A DNA stretch of 64,000 nucleotides from Odontocerum albicorne (lineage: Eukaryota > Arthropoda > Insecta > Trichoptera > Odontoceridae): assembly GCA_949825065.1 (NCBI GenBank), contig OX463852.1, forward strand, positions 16,022,189-16,086,188. Reading direction: 5' to 3'. Below the pieces are notes generated by a model. It was not told where the DNA came from and ran no database searches. It saw only the letters and a program-made list of their open reading frames with translations. Both the position numbers and the translations under genes were made by a program. Position 1 is the first letter of the stretch; the number at the start of each line of letters is the position of its first letter. Positions 34,720 through 46,209 of the stretch are shown in pieces.

Positions 34720-34880
34720 AACCCTAGTGTGCAGAGCGCCCACATAATTTTTCCAAGGGGGGGTAACCTTTAAATCCCCACTATAATTTCCCTAGGGCCC
34801 GGATCCAGAGCTACACGGGGTGGGGCCCCTTACCAGTCGTGCCCCCTCCTGTTCAGGATCTCTACGCCACTGCCCACTAA
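34720..34880 (-). mobile_element. GC-rich repeat fragment ending CAGTGGCGTAGAGATCC
   Basis: A sharp GC-rich island. The complement starts CAGTGGCGTAGAGATCCTGA at 34873 and continues 'aacaggagggggcacgactg'. CAGTGGCGTAG is a common beginning of non-autonomous DNA transposons in animals. The opposite end may be CAGAGCGCCC at 34735, but the terminal match is poor and no target duplication was found. Confidence 0.45.
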
Positions 34881-35369
34881 ACACGCCATTTTCCCGCTCA
34901 ACTTTTCCAATTACAAAACGAAAAAGCGTTACTCTCGAATATTTTGCGGTGCGATATTATTGGGCATTAATTCGCGAAGCGGCGAATTCAGCTTGATTTG
35001 TTCAATTAATGCTGGTTGTGATACTAAAATTTAATTTATAACGCCCATACCCTTGTCGAACTACGTCATTTTTTAAAAACCGTTTTCTCCGTGTATTTAT
35101 AATTCACATACAATACATATAAACTAATCAAAAAGTTTTACGTAAGTTTGCATTGTTCAAGCGTTTATTGACAACATAATTTTAAAGAGGCGTTATCTCT
35201 GGGAAGTACAATATAATAGATTACAGTACAAGTACAGTACAATAATTTAGATTGGCTGATTATTAAGTAAAATTATATTTTTATTAAGATATTTTAAATA
35301 TGTAAAAGTTATTTTGGATATGTAAAGAAAAAAATATACCTTGAGATGTCTGAGGCTATTTATTGGAAT

Positions 35370-35490
35370 GATGAAGTATTTTTCGTTGTTTTTATTATTT
35401 AAACAGTTTTTTTTCTTGCGTGGCCATACAGCTCTGGGCCTTCTGAGCCCTGGCCTGTTGTATGCAGTAGTACTATGAACTTGTTTATGG
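35370..35490 (-). repeat. Right arm of an inverted pair
   Basis: Contains CTGGGCCTTCTGAGCCCTGG, complementary to the arm at 34035-34140. The match extends on both sides through an A/T-rich 'actgttt.aataaaaa' word. Confidence 0.6.
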
Positions 35491-36044
35491 CTACAAATAA
35501 TAATGTTTCAATATTTATACCTTTCTTGTAATATCTTGCTTTTCTGTTTTAACGAGTACTCTGAATTTTAATTGCCTTTTGGAAGGCTTACAAATCCAGT
35601 TATCTCGCTCAGATGGAGTGATTTGTTCTTTGAAATAAACAAGATATCTATTTCACACTTGAAATAACTGGATTTTTATCCAAAAACACGATGCTTAAAA
35701 AAATTAAATTATACAAGGATATGATCCAATGGTTCCATGCTGAGGATTCATAGAATTTAAAGCTTTGATCTTTATCAAATTGTACCTATTTAAAAGAATG
35801 TCAATTACATTTCCGACACATCACATGTGTTAAATGCTTGTCTAGTTACTTACTCGTATAAATAAACCAAGTGCTAGTCTGCACTTTCGATTGCAATGTT
35901 TTCAAGTACTCGTATTTTCTATTTGTTCTCGATTCAGTATCACATTTATATATGAGTTTTTTTTAATTAAAATGGTATTCCTTAATATATTCGAATTGAT
36001 AATAGGCACCTTTTAAATAGTATAGCCGGGAGTCAATTGTTTTC

Positions 36045-36290
36045 GATCCCATTTTTCAGGCATCTGGATTTTTAGAATCACCGGTATAGGCACGAAACTC
36101 ACTGTTCGTCATAGTAAATATTAGAAATACTACTGCACAGTTAACGCGCGTCCTAGTATTGTTGCCATAAGAAGTACTTTGCCAGACTGGGACCCGTTTT
36201 ATTTATTTTTATATTTTTTGAATTCTATTGGGAAGCAACCCACGGGTGGAAGATATCTTACCAACTGGGCCACACAGGCTGCCATCAGAC
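36045..36290 (-). mobile_element. SINE family B, complete or nearly so
   Basis: Complement: head GTGTGGCCCAGTTGGTAAGA (about 36260-36279) followed by a 'gtgggttgcttccc' B-box remnant, then 'aacgggtcccagtctggcaa', 'aggacgcgcgttaactgtgc' and 'atgacgaacagtgagtttcg'. The 3' body differs from family A. Confidence 0.75.
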
Positions 36291-36429
36291 ACCATTTTAT
36301 TCCTCGCTTTTAGAATATTGTCATACACGAGAACTTTATGGAGGCGTGTGCCATTTATTATATGTGACTTATTTCACCAAGGAGTTAGGTTTTTCGTTAC
36401 CTTTGATACCACAGTAGCTGGGAATCTAA

Positions 36430-37060
36430 ACTAAGCATAGAAATTTCAAATCTGTTCAACATAATTTGAGTAAAACAAATACTGAATAATTTTATCTACA
36501 TAAGAAAAATTCGCTCGACATCGTTTTTTTTTTTAAAGAGAAATTATTCGGAAAATTCTTAAAAGCTAATAAATTTTAAATTCGTTGAAAGTTTTTGATT
36601 TTTTCACCAAATAACATTATTCAAAATGTCTCGGGGACGCGTGATGAAAATACTCGGCTTTCCACACTTTTTTTATCACCCCCACTTGATGGAAAGTTCT
36701 TATTTTCTTTGGAAAAACAAGGAAAAACCTGCTTTAAGAAGAATCTCTCGGCATAACTTAGTTGCGTTAAGCTAACTTTAATAGAAAATAAACTGAATTT
36801 GTAAGGGCGGCGAGACAGAATGGGCGGAATGCCGTAATGTGCGAAGAATTTCGAATCGAACAAGACAGGGGCTCACAACTAGATTTCCTCTCGAGTGAAA
36901 GCAGGTTCTTGGTATAAAAACATTGAAGAAGCTTCGTAAGTTTACAGTTTTTAAATATAGCCTGGTAAAAAGTTTTGTTCACTTAATAGTGCTAAAGAAA
37001 TACATCAATTTTATTACATAAAAATAATCCTTTTCTAAGTAAGTCTTTGTTTCTCATTAA
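36430..37060. other. Unassigned DNA
   Basis: Two overlapping minus-strand frames of 71-80 codons between 36621 and 36982 show no recognisable domain. Nothing is claimed. Confidence 0.3.
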
Positions 37061-37067
37061 TTGCTAC

Positions 37068-37135
37068 AATATTCCGTGACCTAGTTGGTAAGACATATAG
37101 GATTACTCGAAAAAGGGACTTGATATACATTTTCA
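37068..37135 (+). mobile_element. SINE tRNA-like head fragment
   Basis: ATTCCGTGACCTAGTTGGTA then AGACATATAGGATT; the A-box side is clear. The B box and body are absent. Confidence 0.5.
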
Positions 37136-37764
37136 TTTGTATCATGCGCTCAAATATACAAAAGCAAAGGATTTGTGTTTGTATTTATAAAAATGGAGGG
37201 TGTTCTTCTTCACATTTTATTAAGACTAAAAGTTAAAAAAAAATATAGTTTTTTTTTTATATTATTCAAATAATATTAAATACGAGTATTGGAACATTTG
37301 TGGTCGTTAAATTGCCTGATTTAGGACGCGCATAAGCCTAGTTAGGTAAGTGATGTGTATATTTTATTGTAAAAATTAAAAAGTTAGTTAAATAAATAAA
37401 TTTAAAAAAATATACGAACATTTTTATTTTTTTAGTTCAGTCCCATAATCAACCATATTTTTACCCAAAAAGTAGACTGCAGCCCTAAAACGTTGCGATT
37501 AATTTTCAATATACATTTTTACTGGTTGTAATGCCTGTTTCTTAGCCCGGGATGGCGATTTTGATCGCAGTTAGTTCTCTTTTTTTAAAAAGGGTACAAC
37601 CTTGTTTGCACTAAAGATCTCGTTTACATCTTTCCGGTTGGTCAAAAGATGTTACTTCAAAGAAATAAATTCGCCAACATCATTTTTAAACTTTCTCGTA
37701 TACTTGATATACAAATCTATGTTCATATTAAATGTTTTTAATTTCAAATATATTGGTCACCAGT

Positions 37765-37990
37765 TAATGAATTCCGTGTTCTAGTTAGTAAGATGTTTGA
37801 CTTTCACCCGAGGGTGTCGGATTCGATACGAACTCTTTTGCTAGACTATACACCTTGTCTGGCAATAGAGTTTGTCTGCCAATAATATTCAATTACACGC
37901 GCTAAACATGTAATGTAATTGTTACAGCTTTACGTGTTGGATAGTATTACTACACGTGAGATGATGAACCGCAAGCTCCATGCCTAAGGC
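37765..37990 (+). mobile_element. SINE family B
   Basis: Head TTCCGTGTTCTAGTTAGTAA then a B-box-like TCGGATTCGATAC (about 37818-37830). The body has 'cacgcgctaaacatg', 'tacgtgttggatagtattac' and 'gatgaaccgcaagctcc', matching the other family B copies. Confidence 0.75.
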
Positions 37991-38224
37991 TCCAGTGATT
38001 CTTAATCTGAACCAATATGTCAGAATCTTAACTTAGGATATGTTTAAGGGTACTATAGATATATGAATAAATAAAAGGGTTACCCATCGGATCTAGGAAG
38101 CGATCTAAAAATAAGTTATGTTTATTATTTTTTAAATATTTTTAGCGTATTAACATATGTTCATTATTTTTTAAATTTTCTTTTTTTGAAATTTGTAAAA
38201 AATTTTTTTTTTCCATTATCGTTA

Positions 38225-38860
38225 AATTATTCATCATTCTGTGGTGTAGTTTATGACTGAGCATCGTGACTCCCATGATAGCCTACGACGACTTATCTCC
38301 ATCCATGATTCATGACTCGAAGGGCAGTTGTTAAAGGTACTCCAGTTGTGTATCTCAATTGGTCAGTCCAACGCATTGGGATTCTTCCTCTTGTACGTCG
38401 TCATTCCACGCCTTCAGTAACCACAGATCTCTCCAAACTGTCTCCTTGGCCACCAGCAATGTGCCCAAAAATCGAAGGACTTGTCGAAGGCATACTGTTG
38501 ACAATCGGTCAGTTATTCTCAGTTCTTTGAGAATGGAGGCGTTAATTCGCCTTGCTGTCCATGAAATTCGTTAATTCGCCTTGCTGTCCATGGAATGCGT
38601 TAATTCGCCTTGCTGTCCATGGAATTCGTTAATTCGCCTTGCTGTCCATGGAATTCGTTAATTCGCCTTGCTGTCCATGGAACTCGTTAATTCGCCTTGC
38701 TGTCCATGGAATTCGTAACATCCTTCTCCAGTATCACATATCATATGCATTTATTCCGCGTATCTCTCTTGCTTTCCGAGTTCAAGTCTCCGTGACATAC
38801 GAGTATATGAATATTGCAAAGATGAGAGACTTAACTAGGCGCATTTTAATTAATTCTTTG
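38225..38860 (-). pseudogene. LINE C-terminal fragment, second tail type, copy 2
   Basis: The complement carries SILKELRITDRLSTVCLRQV (about 38480-38540) and, in a shifted frame, GRIPMRWTDQLRYTTGVPLT (about 38335-38394). The latter is the RGR.P.RWTDQ motif typical of the LINE region behind the reverse transcriptase. Similar to the copies at 17595 and 44850. A 29-bp minisatellite (38541-38714) has expanded inside it. Frames are broken and no reverse-transcriptase core is present. Confidence 0.75.
38541..38714 (+). repeat. 29-bp tandem array, six units, inside a LINE fragment
   Basis: GTTAATTCGCCTTGCTGTCC begins each unit at 38541, 38570, 38599, 38628, 38657 and 38686. The flank continues as GTAACATCC. 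Neighbouring LINE copies have a single unit, so this is a local expansion. Confidence 0.95.
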
Positions 38861-39029
38861 TAATTGTTTAATTTTAAAAAGATGTTATTTACTTGAAAAG
38901 AAATTTAATGAACAATAACATCTACACAAACCTCACAATTTTTTTTTCGGAAACCGTACAGTCAAACGTTAATAAATTCCATAAATAGGTTGAGCACCCC
39001 CGACACAAAGAGAAATATTTCCCTCAGGC

Positions 39030-39075
39030 CTTGTTGGCCCGATGTGACCTTGTTAGTTGACGGGTTCGAATAACG
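39030..39075 (+). mobile_element. tRNA-like head fragment next to fold-back element
   Basis: GCCTTGTTGGCCCGATGTGA and then GACGGGTTCGAATAACG, a B-box-like word. No SINE body follows; the fold-back element begins at once. Confidence 0.4.
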
Positions 39076-39417
39076 ATTTTGTTAGATAATTCTTTAATGT
39101 GAATTTGTGTCACTCGAACAATAAAAAAAAAAAATTGGCTATATTTTTTATTCAATTTCTTATTGTTTTACTTCTTTCATGTTAAGTTTTACAGTCATAT
39201 TTTATTTGTTTTCAGTTTCATAGTGCTTTATACAAAAAAGTTAACTTTATAAAACTGAAAACAAAAAAGTAAAGCACTATGAAACGGAGTACAAAAAAAA
39301 TCCATAAAATTTAACACAAAAGAAGTAAATTAATAATAAACTGATTAAAAAACGCATTTTTTTAATTTTTGTTGTAAGACTGACACAAATTCACATTAAA
39401 AAATTATCTAACAAAAT
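39076..39417. mobile_element. 342-bp fold-back (imperfect palindrome) element
   Basis: Outer arms 39076-39112 and 39381-39417 are complementary at 36 of 37 positions. Inner blocks also pair: 'tttacttcttt.atgttaa.ttt', GTTTCATAGTGCTTTA and GTTTTCAGTTT, converging on GTTAAC at 39240-39245. The unit CAGTTTCATAGTGCTTT that pairs inside the palindrome is also the unit of the tandem array that follows at 39470. Non-coding. Confidence 0.8.
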
Positions 39418-39469
39418 TGAGTTTAACCTCTTTCTGTTTCATTTGAATAGATTCTCATACATTACAAAA

Positions 39470-39780
39470 AAAGTAAGCACTATGAAACCGAATACAAAGT
39501 TTCATAGTGCTTACTTCTTTTGCATTTAGTTACATTGACTTTCTTAGTATTCAGTTTCATAGTGCTTTACTATCTTTGTATTCAGTTTCATAGGGCTTTC
39601 TTTTTTGTATTAAGTTTCATGCTTTACTTACTATGTATTTAGATTCATAGTGTTTATTTTTTTGTATTCAGTTTCACAGTGCTTCCGTTTTTTGTATTCA
39701 GTTTTATAATATTTAACCTTATTTGTGTTCAGTTCTATAGTAGTTGCATTTTTGTATTCAGTTTCGTGGTGTTTTTTTGC
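39470..39780 (+). repeat. ~32-bp degenerate tandem array (TATTCAGTTTCATAGTGCTT)
   Basis: About nine units of TGTATTCAGTTTCATAGTGC followed by TT plus a T-rich spacer, some decayed; the first is in opposite orientation (39475-39500). Same word as the inner arms of the adjacent fold-back element. Confidence 0.85.
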
Positions 39781-39914
39781 GAGTCTTTAAAGGCAGTAAT
39801 GAAAAGTAATTATTTTTTATCAGTATTACACTTTCGTTGTAACCAGTATAACTTGACAAGCGAATTGCCATCCGAAAATCGTTTACAATCAAGCGGAAAG
39901 AAGTTAAACTACTA

Positions 39915-40035
39915 TATCCTGAAGTGAAACCAAACTGAAACTCTGTTTTTTTTAATCTTGCCACCGGAAATCTAGCTCACAGCCCCCGGGTCGAAAGACA
40001 GGCATCTTTTTAATGACGCTACGGAGGTTGTCATC
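39915..40035 (-). mobile_element. SINE family A, truncated
   Basis: Complement: GATGACAACCTCCGTAGCGT (head), then a 'gcgggggctgtgagctagat' region replacing the B box, then 'agattaaaaaaaacagagtt' and 'cagtttggtttcacttca'. Stops before the body end. Confidence 0.6.
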
Positions 40036-40106
40036 CATATGTATTTTTTTACTCATGAAAAAAAGGTATCAGAAAAAAATCAATAATTCATTGGATTTGC
40101 TGAGTA

Positions 40107-40461
40107 GTCTACAGCAGTGCTCTGCAACCTTTTCTCACCTACGACACACCAAAATTCTTCCTAGAATTCCGCGGCACACCAAAAGCTAAAATATATAGGT
40201 ATTAAATTAGGCATGAGTCTTCAGCGACGCGCATAAGGGTCATTTTTCTTTGTCTATGACTAATTTGGTGCGGCCATGGTGTGTACAAAGCACACTACGC
40301 AGTTTTCAACAGTTGGCACCAGTTATTGTGTATTAAATACATAATGAAAAATTGTAAAATGTTAAATACTCGTACATTGAATTTGACCGCGGCACACCTG
40401 TATCCGGCTCACGGCACACCAGTGTGCCGCGGCACACCGGTTGCGGAGCACTGGTCTACAG
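40107..40461. mobile_element. hAT-type MITE with 8-bp target duplication
   Basis: Element 40115-40453 (339 bp). The left end is CAGTGCTCTGCAACC; the right end complement is CAGTGCTCCGCAACC (14 of 15 identical). An identical GTCTACAG flanks it on both sides (40107-40114 and 40454-40461). Eight-base duplications and CAGTG ends are hallmarks of hAT elements. The interior is non-coding and carries repeated GCGGCACACC words near both ends, so it is non-autonomous. Confidence 0.93.
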
Positions 40462-40539
40462 GACAAGATTTGCTAAAATTGATACATTCGACCAATCAAA
40501 GAAAATTATGCACGCGAATATTATTACCAGGCGAACTCT

Positions 40540-40725
40540 TTTACCATACCAGTACCTTTGAGTACCATCGAGAATCAAACACGAAACCTCCCGGTCAAAG
40601 TCAAGTATTTTACGTCGGTCGCCTCGTTGATAAAACGACGTCACCTAATTGATAAAACACCTGTTTTCGACCCCAAGAATGCGAATTCGATTCTCGTTGC
40701 TAACTATTTTTTTAAAGTTTCTAAT
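40540..40725. mobile_element. Two tRNA-like SINE heads, head to head
   Basis: Minus-strand head: B-box-like GGTTTCGTGTTTGATTCTCG on the complement of 40565-40585. Plus-strand head: GTCGCCTCGTTGATAAAACG and CACCTAATTGATAAAACACC, then the B-box-like GCGAATTCGATTCTCG (40680-40695). The plus head shows a duplicated A-box side. Only heads are visible, with weak A/T-rich tails. Confidence 0.5.
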
Positions 40726-40739
40726 CTAGTTTTCATCAA

Positions 40740-41885
40740 CGAGTGAGTCCAAAATTAGTATTTAACTGGTTCGAGAGTCTCACTGCATGAACAGTTATAT
40801 ATTGCTTATTATTTCTTCCTTTAGGCCTCTATGGTACGAAATTTTCAATCAATAAGTGACATGGGGTTGGTATGACGATTGTCCCCCCCCCACTCTCAAT
40901 TATTTAATTCAAATTTATTTAAAAAAATACATTTTAAATTATTTATTAAGTTATTTAATGGGGCCGAAGATAGTTTGATCTCTCAAGTCACGCTCTTCTT
41001 TATATTCAAATGATCAATTCGGATATGTTGAATGGTACGAGTACTATAAGAAATAAAAAAAACTTATAAATACCATTTTCTGTAAAAAAAATATTCTTGT
41101 TTAAAAATATTTCAATTCCGAAATTTTTATATTTTAAATTCATAAAAAATGCTTTCACCATAAAATTGAACAGATTTTTTCCGTTCAAAATGCTGACGCA
41201 ATGCCTAAGAATCGGGAGGAAAATAAATATTTTATAATCCGTATATATTTTTAAAATACCGTTTTAAAACATCTTTAAACGTTCGATGAAACTGAAATCG
41301 GATTTGAATTCCCATTGTAAAGAACTGTTTTTGTGAATCTTTTCAGAGCAAATAGTCCCAAGATGAAATTTGTTTCAAGATTTCCACAGATATCTCTTCT
41401 CATTCTCCGTTTTCTCTCTTTACAAAGTACAAATCTCCCTCGAGTGTAAAGGGAATACGCTTCCTTAAATATTTAGATAAAATAACTTTCGGAATGAAGT
41501 TGATATATAAAAATAAGACGACAGAAATGAAAGACGAACGCTCCACTTTTTCAAGAGTGGAAGAATTTTCGTCCTTAGTCCGTTTTCATTTAAAATTAAC
41601 AGTCTTATTTGCCAGAATTTAACCAACTGTATTTGAGCTTTACTGTATATACTCGTATATATTAATGACAAAATATAAATCACGGTATTGTATACGATGC
41701 TTTGATTTCGAAACAAAACCTTTTTGGACCTTTGTGTTAGGAAATATTTTAAGGTTCTTTAAAATTAAAACATAGATTTTTCTTTTAGTTTGAACTTTTA
41801 TTTACCGAAAAATACCTGACTTATTGAAACTTTGATTAGAAAAATATGGGACGACCAAATAAATAAAGTTCTGAAAAATAAAATA
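40740..41885. other. AT-rich DNA with a word shared with 5220
   Basis: AATGGGGCCGAAGATA occurs at 40958 and at about 5222, each followed by T-rich sequence, suggesting a small dispersed repeat. No gene seen. Confidence 0.3.
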
Positions 41886-41894
41886 ATTTAAAAC

Positions 41895-42030
41895 TTTTAC
41901 AAAAGGGGAATATTAATAACGAAGTAAATATATGGACGTGGCAGAACCTAAAAATGTATATTAGAATAGAATGTAGTAGAGATCTTTTCTCTCTGCCTAC
42001 CCTAATAGACTTTTTTTGGCTTGTGTATCA
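41895..42030 (+). pseudogene. LINE 3' fragment (tail family, copy 4)
   Basis: TATGGACGTGGCAGAACCTA then 'aaaaatgtatattagaatag' and 'ttttctctctgcctacccta' match the complement of 56545-56660 in the same order. Only the last part of the tail and the 3' untranslated stretch remain. Confidence 0.55.
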
Positions 42031-42039
42031 TTCTTTCTT

Positions 42040-43800
42040 TTGCCAAAATAAAAAAAAATATATCAAGATCCGAATTTTTATTTTTTATTTCATCTTCAAA
42101 ATGGCTAAAAAAAGAACCGTTTGACTAATTTAAAATAACAATTGTCGAAAATGCGCTAAACTATTGCCTTTCACAGTTATATACATTCTGCATTTTAAGA
42201 GTGAAATAAACAACAAAAATTTTCCTCTTATGACATCTATCCGAGAAATTTTAAACTATTCTCCGGATCCCCTCAGTAGTCTTTATTATGGAATATAAAA
42301 AATATTGTATTTTTAGTTAATTTTTTTTAAAACTATAACATATTTTACCTTAATGTAAATATTATTCGTTAAGTATACTGCCAAAGGTGTGTGAACACTG
42401 AAAGTTTTTAATGTTCAATTAGTAAGGATTAAATCATGAGAAAACATATAACTAGTTTGTGCATTTATATAACGAACTTCAGAATATAATCAAGTTTATT
42501 TCAATAAATACAAGTTATTTTTTTTAAATAGTAACACTAACACAATTAGCGAATAATTAAATATTAAAGTTTTCGTATATGTAAATTTTTCAAGTTTCAC
42601 CAATCAACTCTACTGATTGATATCTCTCAAAGTTTGAATCTACTTTTTGAAAAAGAAAAATTTGGTTGTGATATCTTTAAAAATTCTTCATCATTAGATA
42701 TTCTGTATTTTTAATCATTAGTTTAATATTTGCCTCTGTATATATTATTAACGTATCAGATGGATGCATTTACTTTCCAATTTCAGACGCCGTTTATCTT
42801 TAAAAAAAAATTCCTTACATTTTTCAAAGATACTCGTACATCTAGTACATACGAGTATTATAAAATGGATAAAATTACAGATAAAATTTAAGTAAAACAT
42901 ATTTTTTGCAAAATTTTGCATATTCTTCAATTTAAAATTTATTCAATAAACTCCGACAAAATGTTTAAAGCGGTCTTCAGTCAGCATCTTCCAGACTGAT
43001 TCACGTTTCCCATTTACTCTTTTCTTTGAAGATTTTGCATGTAAAATCGAGTTTTCTTTATAAAAATGGATTTTTATAATGAAATTTCTTTAGTTTCACC
43101 GAGCAAGTGGACGGAATTTGCATGTTGTGATTGAAATATTTGAATTGTCTGAATCTGCGAGATGATTTTCTTAGATATTCTTCACAATTAAAAGAATTTC
43201 GCTTTGTAAGTTAATTGAAATTCTTCCGCCGTTCCTTTTTTGCATTATAACACGAGTTTCATTGTTTGTACTGAGATAAAACTGAATAAATATTTATTTT
43301 ATTTTTAACAAAAATGCTCTTATTAAAGAAAATTTATAAAAAAGAAACAACATATGTTTGGCTTATTTGCGTTATATAAAAGATTCCTTTATAATAAAAA
43401 ATAGCACCCTTATAAAAGTGTATTTGATTTTTTTCGTATAGAGTATTTGGAGATCTACTTATATGGTAGACATGCGAGTGAATGACTGATACAGGCTTTG
43501 AGCGTGTGATGCGGAATAGTTGGGCGCAATTTTCATATACATAGATGTTAATATTATGTCGCGATTGGTTTATAACTTGAATCTTAAGTATGTGATTGTA
43601 ATATGTGAAGGTTTCAGCTAGATGTTTGAATATTTAATAGACATATTTTCCTTTTCTCAAATTTTACATTTTATTGGAATCCTACTATCTAATCAATCTA
43701 AATCCTTTCCTTTATGAAATGTTAGATAATGATTTTTTTTTCGTAATATGAGTGTTTATTTCTTTATTTAATATAATAAGAATACAATTAATACAGGAAT
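42040..43800. other. AT-rich DNA, nothing recognised
   Basis: No supported features; two TACTCGTA/TACGAGTA motifs face each other at 42832 and 42850. Confidence 0.4.
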
Positions 43801-43814
43801 ACCAATTTTTAATC

Positions 43815-43970
43815 AAGTAATGAAACCACTTCATCACATGTTTCGGCGAGTAAAGTGGTTCTCTATAACCACAAAATGTTTGAGTTTGCCTTGTTGTGTG
43901 TGTGTACTCGACAGTTCAGCTTTCCAATAATACTATTTTAATTGTAAATGTTGAATTATAGGTAATAAAA
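43815..43970. repeat. Dispersed repeat, copy 1
   Basis: AACCACTTCATCACATGTTT, then GGCGAG, then AAGTGGTT forms a short stem. The following 'ctctataaccacaaaatg', 'gtactcgacagttcagcttt' and 'ccaataatactat...attgtaaatgttg' match in order the sequence at 45895-46040. Confidence 0.45.
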
Positions 43971-44849
43971 TAAAACCCTAAAGCAATGCATCAGTTTCAT
44001 CATAAAGTTTTTTGACATTTATTCTAGCAAGTATATTTATCAGCCTGGTACAATCTTGGTCTCCCCTTTCCGTTTAAAATGTTATAATTGTTAATTCAGG
44101 ATAGTGAAAAAAATATATCGTTTGAATTCGTATGTGAATAATTTCTAGTTTTCTTTTATTAAACTTTAAGTTTTATGGTATGTTTGAAAATCACTATAAA
44201 TATTTTTTTTAATCTACAACTTAAAGAAAACATTACCTAATTTTTTTATTATAATACTCACGAGTGAACGAATTTAATTGTGTTTAGAAAAATTATAAAA
44301 TATTTAATGCAATTGGTTTTCCCTTACGGGTATTACTGCAGGTTTTAAAAAGCTTAGTTTGGTGACGTATTTGACTGTATTTAAGTTGAACAATGACTTT
44401 AAGTGTTGCATACACTAGGAGTTTCACTTTACAGTTATAATTGCATAACAAAAGGATGCAGTTAACAAATTCAATAAATGTCTTCTCCGTGGCTTGATAG
44501 CAAGCTTCAGGTGTTATTACTTTTGAAACAACCCTCTTACAACTGTTGAAGAAATCCTTTGTTCCTGAAAGTTATTTGAATTAAGTCTCTTCAGCAAACA
44601 GAGTCTGTTTTAATATTCCTCGCAGCTGTATCCTGACTCATTTTAATCCTTACAATTTTATAAGGGTATAAAAATATTTAAATACCAGATCAAAGAAAAG
44701 GGGACGCATTTAAACAAGTAAACTAAATGAAGGAATGATGGATACCCAAACATGATTTTATTTATTAGAAACACGTTACGAACTTTTTACTTCTTGATTT
44801 AGAAACAAAAAAAGTAAAATATATTTGATTATTCTGCTTGACCAATTCG

Positions 44850-45210
44850 TCATAACTGAGGGTCATAATTTTCCCGGTTCATTAACCCAACTATGCCCAC
44901 ACCACAATGATTCTCCCCGTCTCCTCCCTCGGGCCTCTCGGAGACTACGGTCGCATAGCCGTCGCATTCCTGACTTGGTCAGTCCTTCGTATTGGTAGTC
45001 TGCATATGTTCTTCTACGTTACCTGTTAACGCTAGTCCTTCATCCTCTCATCTGCATACCTACTATATGGCCATAAAAATGGAAAACACATCGCAGAAGA
45101 CAGTCTGTCTGGAATCCCAAGTGGTTGGATAATTGATGCAACAGTACGTCACATTGTTTAATGTATTCTAATAATGTGTCTTTTGTACCACCATTCGAAT
45201 GCTTCAAACT
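44850..45210 (-). pseudogene. LINE C-terminal fragment, second tail type, copy 3
   Basis: The complement contains the words 'cgtagaagaacatatgcaga', 'ggactgaccaagtcaggaat' and 'cgagaggcccgagggaggag'. Across frames these correspond to GRRRT.....RTDQVRNATG and REARGRR, like the RGR...RWTDQ segment of the copies at 17595 and 38225. Heavily decayed. Confidence 0.55.
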
Positions 45211-45894
45211 TTTTTTCCTTCATTTTTGCCCTCATTACCTTCAATATCTAGCTCCATATTACTAACATATATTAAAATATCTATGATGGTATCATAGTAA
45301 TTCCACTTCTCTTAGTAAGTGATCTGCGGTTTTCTTACCAAAGACGTTTTTCTAAAGATACAAAAATGTGAAGAAGTTCCTAATTCAATGACTGCAGCAG
45401 CCGCCTTCGTATCCTTACATTCAAATTGTTTTTTTTTTATCAAATTTTTAATCTGTCAAAATAGTGGGGTTAAATCTCTAGTTCAAACGCCTATGAAAAA
45501 GTCTGTTATCTACCATAAATTGTCATTTTAATTAATATTATTATGTAATAAAATGGAAATCAATCCTAATTTAATGATAATTTCAAAATTCTAGAAACCA
45601 CAAATTTATTAAGTAGTATTACATAATATGAATAAAAAAATTCTTTGTTGCTTTATTATACATTATGCCTTGAGAAAGATTGGTATTACCTCTCGAAACT
45701 ATAAGTGGTAAAATACAAAGTATAAAACAAAAACCTTTTTTATTTTTTAAATATGGGGTAAATGTTTGAATTGTAGTGGAGGAAATAATTCATCGAATTA
45801 AATATTTCATGTACTCGTATATATATATCTAAATTTTAAAAAATATCCCCATTTAATCAATAATAAAAATGCAGTTGCAAAAAAATAATGACTA

Positions 45895-46040
45895 AGGAAT
45901 GAGACCATATTGTCATGAGCATTGCCTTGTGAAGTGATTCTTTATGTCCACAAAACGAAAGGCTTTTTGAAATGTTAAGTCTTGTACTCAACGATTAGGC
46001 TTCCAAATAAAACGATATAATTATAAATGTTGTTTTGTGA
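45895..46040. repeat. Dispersed repeat, copy 2
   Basis: Matches 43815-43970 in order: 'gaagtgattctttatgtcca', 'gtactcaacgattaggcttc' and 'aattataaatgttg'. Confidence 0.45.
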
Positions 46041-46154
46041 ATATATGTATATTAAATCAGCAATGTTTGATTTATATGTATGCTCTATTTATACTTTAAT
46101 TATTTTAATTAGAAAGAGCAGGACAATTTTTTTGTCATTTTAGAACTCAATCTT

Positions 46155-46206
46155 AAGAACATTGATTAACTCAGCTATTCAAGAACATTGATTAACTCAA
46201 CTATTC
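46155..46206 (+). repeat. 26-bp direct duplication
   Basis: AAGAACATTGATTAACTCA plus seven bases, at 46155 and 46181. Confidence 0.9.
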
Positions 46207-46209
46207 GAG

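Noticed and set aside
44485..44600. SINE head (CTCCGTGGCTTGATAGCAAG)
   Set aside because: Only the first 20 bases resemble the head; no B box or body follows.
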